DNA from: Euryarchaeota archaeon UBA438
Lineage (GTDB): Archaea > Thermoplasmatota > Poseidoniia > Poseidoniales > Thalassarchaeaceae
Reading direction: 5' to 3'
Length of the DNA stretch: 8,615 nt
Assembly: GCA_002504435.1 (NCBI GenBank)
Contig: DAQP01000020.1
Coordinates: forward strand, 1 to 8,615
Shown: piece by piece, positions 1 to 4,918 of the stretch
Numbering within the stretch: the stretch's first letter is position 1
Layout: the number at the start of each line of letters is the position of its first letter
Notes under the pieces: model-generated
The model's database searches: none
Seen by the model: the letters and a program-made list of their open reading frames with translations, nothing else
Told to the model about the DNA's origin: nothing
Made by a program: the position numbers and the translations under genes

Positions 1-11
1 TGCTCATAGGG

Positions 12-2156
12 TCAGCGGGCGAAGGAGTAGGTGTCGTTCCTAGGCATGAACAATTCTCCTGACATCCTCATCTTCGATAATGCCTCTTCGACCGCCTGTT
101 CAGTGAGGTTTCTCGATCTGCATCGGTTTAGGATGTCGACGAGTTCTGCCGTTCCATCCGTTTCCTGACAAATGTCCCTGACAACTTGCCTGATGACGGT
201 ATTAGCGTTCCTCTGTCGATGGGGCACTCCCGAATATAGTTCCGAGTCGTCCTCTATTCCCGATTCGTCCCTCCAGTGCTTGAAAACCGCCAAAGCGACT
301 GCTGCATCGCGCTTATTCGCAACTTGTCTGAGGTGCATCCTAGCATGTGCCTCTGTGAGCCTGATCAGTGCCTCTAGTGCTCTAGCAGTAACCGGGACCG
401 GTGCTTCATCGGATCCATCCTCTCTCCCATATGACTGCCTCTCACTGATGTAATATTCATGAATAGCGGTCTTGGCGTCATCATCCAAATCGGGGTGCAC
501 GTGCCTCTTTGCGTAAGCGACGTATTTCCTAAGGAAATCAAGAGTGAGGTGCTCATGGCCATCTACCCCGGTAGAGTATACCTGGTCCTTATCTGGCTCT
601 GATGGATCTATTTCCATTGATTCCTCTAGTTTTATCTCACTCATCGCACTTGTTCTTGTGTCCAATATGTGCTTGGCTATCCTTGCATCATCCTCTGCCT
701 TCACTTCGTCTCTAATCATCCAGATGATGTCGAATCTGGATGCTAGAGGTGCAGGAAGCCCAGTCTCCTCGTACATCCTCAGAACGCTTTGATTGGGGCC
801 CCTCCTTGAGAACCTGCCTTCCTTTGGGTTCGCAGCGGCCAGGACGGCGCACCTCGCAGGAAGGGTTGCGGTGATGCCGCCCTTGGCAACGTGGATCTGC
901 TGCTGCTCCATTGCGGGATGGATTGCGCTCCTATCTTCCTTGGTTATCTTGTCGAACTCGTCAATTGCCGCCAGCCCCTTGTCGGAAAGCGGGAGAACGC
1001 CTGCTTCCAGAGCGAACCTCCCATCACCGAAGGCGTCCTTGACAGCGGCAGCGGTCAGTCCGGCCCCTGTGACTCCCCCACCAGATGCAAGTTTCCCCCT
1101 TGGGGCCAAATTTGACATGTAGGAAAGGAGTTGGGATTTAGCAACCCCTGGATCACCCATCAGGAGTATGTGGATGTCGCCCCTAAGGTGGCTCTTGTCT
1201 GATGTAGACCTCCTGACCCCACCGAATAGCTGCAGGGCCAATGATCTCTTGACGTGATTCATGACCCTAGTAGCGAAAATTGAGGGAGCTATGGATCTCT
1301 GCATCAGGGTAACTAGGTCCTCCCTCTCTGATACCTCCATGATCACCTCCCTATCTTCCTCGCTAATTTTTATCTCGGTGAATGGGACGCTCTCGTGCTC
1401 CGAGCTTACTAGGTGGTAGATGATGTCGAACATCGGGGTCTTCTTTCTGTTCTTTACCTCACTGTGTACGACTGGTATCACATTTGCAGTGATTCTCTCT
1501 CCTGGAAGGTGTTTGTTGACTAGGTCTCCCTCGACGAGGGTTATACCCCTCCTTGGCTGTGCGCCACTTGGAACGTTCTCTGGTAGTTCCTGGACCTCCA
1601 GCCACTGATTGTTTATCATTCTTGAAATGTTCATGACGAGTTTGAATCTTGTCTCCCTTGATGATGAGCCACAGCCGGTTTCCTGTGGGCATTCTAGGGG
1701 CTCTTCTAGCTCTCTCTCGTTCTTCTGGTCTACCTCTATGGTGCAACCACACTTCTGGCAGAGGAAAACCGCCCTGTGAATCCTAGGTTTCAGTTCTGAG
1801 ACCTTGGTTACTGAAACCTCCACGCTCCTTAGTTTCTCAATATCGGAGCTACCTATTTCCCTAAGTGGCCTACGACTGTCTCTTGGAAGGTCAGTGACTC
1901 TAACCATCGCATCTAGGTCGACCCCCCTCTCCTTGCATATATCGCTAAGAGTGGCACTCCCACTTCCGAGAATTTGCCTTGGCTCGTTCAGTATGTCCTC
2001 AGCGAAGTCTGGATCGAACCCCGTGAGATCGTGGAAGGACACCTCTATGACAGGTGTCTGTGTCTGCTTTGACAGAAGTAAGGTGATCTCCTTCTCCTTG
2101 GCTTGATTGAGGAATGTCCTCCACCTAGAAGAAGCGTCGTGCACCGCCATTGTCAT
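12..2156 (-). CDS. mcm: MCM replicative DNA helicase (archaeal minichromosome maintenance protein)
   Basis: ATP-driven hexameric helicase that unwinds DNA at the archaeal replication fork. Residues below are numbered from a GTG at 2165; subtract 3 for the preferred start. The N-terminal domain (to about 265) holds a zinc ribbon: C136-x2-C139 and C159-x5-C165, with an extra C141. The AAA+ core shows Walker A GDPGVAKS (337-344), Walker B with IDEFDK (401-406), the pre-sensor-1 hairpin lysine (about K428), sensor 1 in AAANP (N446) and the SRFD arginine finger (R477). Lid helices follow at about 540-630, then a C-terminal winged helix (about 655-717). An acidic stretch (about 510-535) before the lid looks slightly longer than usual. 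There is no intein, although archaeal MCMs often carry one. I prefer the ATG at 2156 because GGTGA lies 5 bases upstream and the GTG at 2165 sits inside that site. The gene is divergent from the PPC/hydrolase pair. Family assignment is secure; only the start is open. Confidence 0.97.
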   Translation of the reverse strand: MTMAVHDASSRWRTFLNQAKEKEITLLLSKQTQTPVIEVSFHDLTGFDPDFAEDILNEPRQILGSGSATLSDICKERGVDLDAMVRVTDLPRDSRRPLREIGSSDIEKLRSVEVSVTKVSELKPRIHRAVFLCQKCGCTIEVDQKNERELEEPLECPQETGCGSSSRETRFKLVMNISRMINNQWLEVQELPENVPSGAQPRRGITLVEGDLVNKHLPGERITANVIPVVHSEVKNRKKTPMFDIIYHLVSSEHESVPFTEIKISEEDREVIMEVSEREDLVTLMQRSIAPSIFATRVMNHVKRSLALQLFGGVRRSTSDKSHLRGDIHILLMGDPGVAKSQLLSYMSNLAPRGKLASGGGVTGAGLTAAAVKDAFGDGRFALEAGVLPLSDKGLAAIDEFDKITKEDRSAIHPAMEQQQIHVAKGGITATLPARCAVLAAANPKEGRFSRRGPNQSVLRMYEETGLPAPLASRFDIIWMIRDEVKAEDDARIAKHILDTRTSAMSEIKLEESMEIDPSEPDKDQVYSTGVDGHEHLTLDFLRKYVAYAKRHVHPDLDDDAKTAIHEYYISERQSYGREDGSDEAPVPVTARALEALIRLTEAHARMHLRQVANKRDAAVALAVFKHWRDESGIEDDSELYSGVPHRQRNANTVIRQVVRDICQETDGTAELVDILNRCRSRNLTEQAVEEALSKMRMSGELFMPRNDTYSFAR

Positions 2157-2161
2157 GTTTT

Positions 2162-2166
2162 TCACC
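2162..2166 (-). promoter_or_regulatory. Ribosome binding site of mcm (GGTGA)
   Basis: Read on the minus strand, GGTGA is followed by AAAAC and then the ATG at 2156, a normal 5-base spacing. The longer reading frame opens with a GTG at 2165 that lies within this motif, so that GTG could not use it. This is the reason for choosing the ATG. A third in-frame ATG at 2150 is a weaker alternative. Confidence 0.5.
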
Positions 2167-2180
2167 GTCGGGCTTTACTG

Positions 2181-2194
2181 CCGTGATGTCACGG
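2181..2194. promoter_or_regulatory. Perfect inverted repeat CCGTGA-TG-TCACGG, candidate operator for mcm
   Basis: Two perfect 6-base arms are separated by 2 bases. The element lies between the TATA-like sequence of mcm (2196-2201) and its predicted transcription start (about 2172-2176). In archaea, repressors commonly bind at this position and block RNA polymerase recruitment. The symmetry and position are seen directly; the operator role is inferred and no regulator is identified. A short palindrome of this length can also arise by chance. Confidence 0.4.
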
Positions 2195-2195
2195 T

Positions 2196-2201
2196 CTATA
2201 A
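2196..2201 (-). promoter_or_regulatory. mcm: TATA-box-like element for mcm (TTATAG)
   Basis: On the minus strand the sequence reads GGTTATAGACC. With the usual archaeal spacing of about 22-26 bases from TATA centre to transcription start, transcription would begin near 2174. That gives a leader of about 18 bases before the ATG at 2156, just enough to hold the GGTGA site. No clear BRE purine tract precedes it, so the match is partial. Confidence 0.4.
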
Positions 2202-2208
2202 CCAAAAT

Positions 2209-2236
2209 GGAAGAATGCAAGCACCCCCTTGCTTCC
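2209..2236. repeat. Bulged inverted repeat (potential hairpin) in the divergent intergenic region
   Basis: GCAAG (2217-2221) pairs with CTTGC (2228-2232) around the 6-base loop CACCCC. GGAA (2209-2212) pairs with TTCC (2233-2236) across a 4-base bulge. The total is 9 base pairs. It lies upstream of the predicted mcm transcription start and well upstream of the PPC gene. It is therefore more likely a DNA-level element or chance than part of either leader. Confidence 0.25.
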
Positions 2237-2291
2237 GATGGAGGAAAATGGCTGGAGAGGCGTGATTTAGGATGGTTTGATGCTTCCACTG

Positions 2292-2310
2292 AATTATTTT
2301 CTGTTATTTG
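2292..2310 (+). promoter_or_regulatory. AT-rich stretch, candidate promoter of the PPC-hydrolase unit
   Basis: This is the most AT-rich stretch of the intergenic region, with TTATTTT and TTATTT sequences resembling weak archaeal TATA elements. A start 25-30 bases downstream would give a leader of roughly 30-45 bases before the ATG at 2367. There is no strong Shine-Dalgarno motif directly before that ATG. A leaderless start would need a TATA element near 2340, and none is convincing there. Confidence 0.25.
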
Positions 2311-2366
2311 CCGGAATCATGGATGCTTAGAGAGAGGTTGAAATTGATGAGTCGATAGGCTGGGCT

Positions 2367-2795
2367 ATGGAACACACGCGATCTGGTAGTGACATCCTCG
2401 TCAGAATTGACCCCGGGGAAGAAATACACGCGGCACTAAGGGAGCTGGCAGATGAGCTTGGATTTGATGCAGCGGCTATCACAAGCGGGATTGGTCGGAC
2501 TCGTGACAATCAGTATGGTTACATGAATGAAGAAGGGGTTTACCAAAGAAGGCCTTTGGACCCCCCCTCAGAATTGGTAAGCCTGTCCGGCAATATTGCT
2601 CGTACGGAGAATGGAGACGCATTCACCCATATCCACTGCTGCTGGTCTGATGATGACAACAACGTCCATGCTGGTCACTTGTTTCAAGCAACCGTTCATG
2701 TTGTGGCTGAAATTCACGTCCGGGTAATGGATCATGCATCGATGACGCGTTGCCCCCTAGCTGAGTTTGAGCTGTTGGGTCTGGAATTTGACTGA
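2367..2795 (+). CDS. PPC/DUF296 domain protein (plants-and-prokaryotes-conserved family)
   Basis: A stand-alone, 142-residue protein of the PPC (DUF296) family, the usual length for archaeal members. These form trimers and are often labelled DNA-binding because the domain accompanies AT-hooks in plants. No AT-hook is present here, so DNA binding is unproven. Family features are an N-terminal strand and helix (DILVRIDPGEEI, 9-20), the AAITSGIGRTRD turn (36-47), and the His cluster H88-x-H90 with HAGH at 101-104. This cluster matches the conserved metal-binding histidines, followed by strand VHVVAEIHV (110-118). Usually the last motif is GGH; here it is AGH. ATG 2367 is the only in-frame start after the stop codon at 2328. 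The alpha/beta hydrolase gene follows closely, suggesting cotranscription. The cellular role is unknown; a metal- or ligand-binding regulator is one possibility. Cytosolic: no signal peptide or membrane segment. Confidence 0.85.
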   Translation: MEHTRSGSDILVRIDPGEEIHAALRELADELGFDAAAITSGIGRTRDNQYGYMNEEGVYQRRPLDPPSELVSLSGNIARTENGDAFTHIHCCWSDDDNNVHAGHLFQATVHVVAEIHVRVMDHASMTRCPLAEFELLGLEFD

Positions 2796-2816
2796 AATAG
2801 TGCGAAGGGCCGATTG

Positions 2817-3425
2817 ATGATGAGAGTATTGTTCGCCCACGGGTTCGAAGGAGGTCCTTCTGGATCTAAGCCGGCATACATGAGAGATGTACTGGGCTGG
2901 GAAGTGACAGCGCCAGTGATGTCAGAGCTAGGCTGGGACATAGAGAAGCAGACTGAGGTTCTTCTCAGGATGATTGATGCGTCTGAGTATGACGTGATAG
3001 TCGGTTCTTCCATGGGGGGGCTGGCTGCGGCGAATGCATCTTCAATGAGGGGCGATTCTGATTTCAGGCTCCTCCTCATCGCTCCCGCTTTCGGGCTTTC
3101 TGAGAGCTGGGAGGGGCTGACTGAGCAAGAGCTGTCTGAATGGAAGGGTTCTGGCACTAGGAGGTATCGCGGCTTCGAATTGGACATAGACTTGGAGTGG
3201 GACTTCATGGAGGCTGCAGAAATGATGTCTTGGCCAGAACCGAGGCACATGACGACTATCGTTCACGGCAAGCTGGATGACGTCGTTTCGATTGATGTTT
3301 CCAGGAGGGTTGCCGAGGGCAGCGGTCTTGTTGAATTGGTGGAGATCGACGATGGTCACAGGATGAAGGGGTGCTTGCCACTGCTCGCGGATCTAGCTTC
3401 AGAGTTAATGTCCCGTGGATCCTAG
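2817..3425 (+). CDS. Small alpha/beta hydrolase (YqiA/UPF0227- or RBBP9-like esterase)
   Basis: A compact alpha/beta hydrolase of about 202 residues, numbered here from a possible TTG at 2814. The nucleophile elbow is GSSMG (64-68), with S66 as catalytic serine. The oxyanion-hole strand is FAHGFEGGP near the N-terminus (HGF, 9-11). The acid is D155 or D156 in HGKLDDVVS, and the catalytic histidine is H182 in DDGHRMKG. A HGF start followed by a Ser/Pro/Lys turn, with a minimal cap, resembles the YqiA-type esterases; substrate unknown. The beginning reads TTG ATG ATG; AAGGG at 2805-2809 best spaces the ATG at 2817. It starts about 20 bases after the PPC gene on the same strand, so the two are probably one transcript. 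The 3' end overlaps the convergent livF by 21 bases. A run of seven Gs (3014-3020) encodes the end of the nucleophile elbow without breaking the frame. Confidence 0.85.
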   Translation: MMRVLFAHGFEGGPSGSKPAYMRDVLGWEVTAPVMSELGWDIEKQTEVLLRMIDASEYDVIVGSSMGGLAAANASSMRGDSDFRLLLIAPAFGLSESWEGLTEQELSEWKGSGTRRYRGFELDIDLEWDFMEAAEMMSWPEPRHMTTIVHGKLDDVVSIDVSRRVAEGSGLVELVEIDDGHRMKGCLPLLADLASELMSRGS

Positions 3426-4124
3426 GAAGTACTCGCCTATCTCTGGATCGGTCAGAATCGTCTTAGCGTCCCCGGTATGCACAATCTTGCCATTTGAAAC
3501 GATGTAGCCCCTGTCGGATCTGGCAAGTGAAAGCCTAGCGTTCTGCTCCACTATTAGCACTGTAATTCCTTGTTCCCTCAGTGAGTCAATGCGTTCGATT
3601 ATCTGCTGTTGGTACAGAGGCGAGAGAGCTGCAGTGGGCTCATCCAGAAGCAGGAACTTGGGGTCCGAAATTAGGGCTCTGGAGATTGCCAGCATCTGCC
3701 TCTCACCACCTGACAATGAGGCTGCTAGATCGTGCACCCTGTCCTTGAGGTCTGGGAACATTTCCAATGCCCTTTCGATCCTTTCATTGAGCACTGCGCT
3801 CGAGAGGCTGTTCCCCCCCATCTGCAGGTTCTCCTGTACAGAGAGGGACGGGAACACGTTGTCTACCTGGGGAACATAGGCTATGCCCTGGTTCACCAAT
3901 TGATCTGTCCTCCATCCCGAGACATTGGTGCCTCTGTACGAGACCTCCCCCGAGTAGTATGTGGCGATTCCGAAGATTGTCTTGATCAGAGTTGACTTGC
4001 CGCACCCATTTGGGCCAATTATCGTGACAAACTCCCCCTCGTCTACATGCATGTCTATTCCATAGAGGATCTGGACCGAGCCATAGCCGCCCTCTAGGCT
4101 GCTTATCTCGAGAACTCTGGTCAT
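3405..4124 (-). CDS. livF: LivF-type ATP-binding protein of a branched-chain amino acid (HAAT) ABC importer
   Basis: One of the two cytosolic ATPases that power the importer; expected to pair with LivG on the fused permease. It has 239 residues, the usual LivF length. Motifs in order: Walker A GPNGCGKST (37-45), Q-loop Q86 (YVPQ), signature LSGGERQ (137-143), Walker B FLLLDE (157-162), and the switch region IVEQN (191-195). There Gln replaces the usual His, which is typical of LivF and separates it from LivG. The last residues end in EYFLGSTGH. The ATG start overlaps the livG stop codon (ATGA), and a strong site GGAGGG lies 6 bases upstream inside livG, so translation is probably coupled. The 3' end overlaps the hydrolase gene on the other strand, leaving no room for a terminator between the two genes. 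Confidence 0.95.
   Translation of the reverse strand: MTRVLEISSLEGGYGSVQILYGIDMHVDEGEFVTIIGPNGCGKSTLIKTIFGIATYYSGEVSYRGTNVSGWRTDQLVNQGIAYVPQVDNVFPSLSVQENLQMGGNSLSSAVLNERIERALEMFPDLKDRVHDLAASLSGGERQMLAISRALISDPKFLLLDEPTAALSPLYQQQIIERIDSLREQGITVLIVEQNARLSLARSDRGYIVSNGKIVHTGDAKTILTDPEIGEYFLGSTGH
3991..4016 (-). repeat. Direct repeat copy 1: Walker A coding segment of livF
   Basis: Identical over 26 bases to 4782-4807 in livG; extending to 31 bases gives one mismatch. Both copies encode the IGPNGCGKST region. The amino-acid identity is expected, but every synonymous position over the core is also identical. Confidence 0.7.
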
Positions 4125-4918
4125 TCCTCGCCCTCCGTTGGTGTGCCCGCTGCTCCAAGATACGCCTCGATTACTTCCTTGTTTGCACGGACCTCATCAG
4201 GGGTCCCTTGCATCAGGACCTCTCCCTCGTTCATGACGACTATTCTGTCAACTCCCTGCCTGAGAATGAAGTCCATGTTGTGCTCTATGATCAATACTGA
4301 AATTCCTGTCTCGTCTACGATGTTCCTGAGGTTGTTGAAAATCTTCATCGCCAGTGGGCCGGCGACTCCCGCTACAGGCTCGTCGAGGAGGAGGAGCTTT
4401 GGGTCTCCCATCATGGACCTACCTATGTCGACCAGCTTGCTCTGGCCCCCTGACAGCTCGCTGGTGAGGTTGTGTGCCATGTGAGGCACTTCTAGCTGGT
4501 CGAGGACGTCGTATGCTTTTGACAGCCTCTCCTCTTCGGCCGGATTGGATGGAATAAGCAAGGACCTCATGAGTTCCGTGAACGATGATCCGAATTGCTT
4601 TCTCGGAGGAACCATGAGGTTCTCGATTACGGTCATCTGACGCCAGAGATTTGTGTGCTGGAATGTCCTGGTCATCCCCAGATTCTGAATCTGGTCGGGC
4701 CTTAGCTCAGAGATGTCGTTTCCGAACATCTCGATACGCCCCGATGTCTGGTCGAGAAGGCCGCTGATGCAGTTGAAGGTCGTTGACTTGCCGCACCCAT
4801 TTGGGCCGATTAGGCCCACGAACTCTCCTTCTCCCACCGTGAAGGAGACGTCCTTGACGGCGACTAGTCCGCCGAACTCCTTCCGGAGATCGTCGACCTT
4901 GAGTACTGGCTCAGTCAC
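4121..4918 (-). CDS. livG: LivG-type ATP-binding protein of a branched-chain amino acid (HAAT) ABC importer
   Basis: Second cytosolic ATPase of the importer. Residues are numbered from an upstream GTG at 4927; subtract 3 for the preferred start. Walker A is GPNGCGKST (41-49), Q-loop TFQ (Q90), signature LSGGQ (158-162), Walker B LLLLDE (178-183) and switch histidine H216 in IIEHNMDF. The LivG hallmarks are the EHNMDF switch, the extra segment between Q-loop and signature (about 105-140) and the VIEAYLG C-terminus. The D-loop reads AGVAGPL rather than the common AGLNP. I place the start at GTG 4918, because a strong GGAGGTG lies 6 bases upstream and the GTG at 4927 forms the last bases of that site. 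This gives 265 residues and an 8-base overlap with the permease gene. Confidence 0.94.
   Translation of the reverse strand: MTEPVLKVDDLRKEFGGLVAVKDVSFTVGEGEFVGLIGPNGCGKSTTFNCISGLLDQTSGRIEMFGNDISELRPDQIQNLGMTRTFQHTNLWRQMTVIENLMVPPRKQFGSSFTELMRSLLIPSNPAEEERLSKAYDVLDQLEVPHMAHNLTSELSGGQSKLVDIGRSMMGDPKLLLLDEPVAGVAGPLAMKIFNNLRNIVDETGISVLIIEHNMDFILRQGVDRIVVMNEGEVLMQGTPDEVRANKEVIEAYLGAAGTPTEGEE
4131..4136 (-). promoter_or_regulatory. Ribosome binding site of livF (GGAGGG) inside the end of livG
   Basis: GGAGGG on the minus strand, 6 bases before the ATG at 4124, encoded within the final T-E-G-E-E codons of livG. Together with the ATGA stop/start overlap it indicates translational coupling. Confidence 0.7.
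4782..4807 (-). repeat. Direct repeat copy 2: Walker A coding segment of livG
   Basis: Partner of 3991-4016 in livF, same orientation, 26 of 26 bases identical. It encodes the nucleotide-binding P-loop. Possible causes are gene conversion between the two ATPase genes, strong codon preference or recent duplication. The rest of the two genes differs widely, so recent whole-gene duplication is unlikely. Confidence 0.7.

Noticed and set aside
1..7. Possible minus-strand ATG at 7 just after the mcm stop codon, which could start the next gene
   Set aside because: Only seven bases are available and there is no clear ribosome binding site, so no gene can be supported.
2150..2341. Plus-strand frame of 63 codons (or 45 from ATG 2207) with Cys/His near both ends
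   Set aside because: It overlaps the mcm start and the promoter region, has no ribosome binding site and resembles no known small protein. The C-x-H and C-x2-H-x-C spacing is suggestive only.
2166..2366. Search for tRNA, small RNA, CRISPR or insertion sequence ends in the intergenic region and elsewhere
   Set aside because: No cloverleaf, spaced repeats, terminal inverted repeats or target duplications were seen; only the short palindrome and hairpin are reported.
3014..3020. Run of seven Gs in the hydrolase gene (and seven Cs at 2561-2567 in the PPC gene) as possible frameshift or sequencing error sites
   Set aside because: Both genes keep intact frames with family motifs on both sides, so no frameshift is needed.
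2732..3250. Minus-strand open frame of 172 codons
   Set aside because: It is antisense to the hydrolase, Ser/Pro-rich with no domain, whereas the plus-strand frame has a full catalytic triad.
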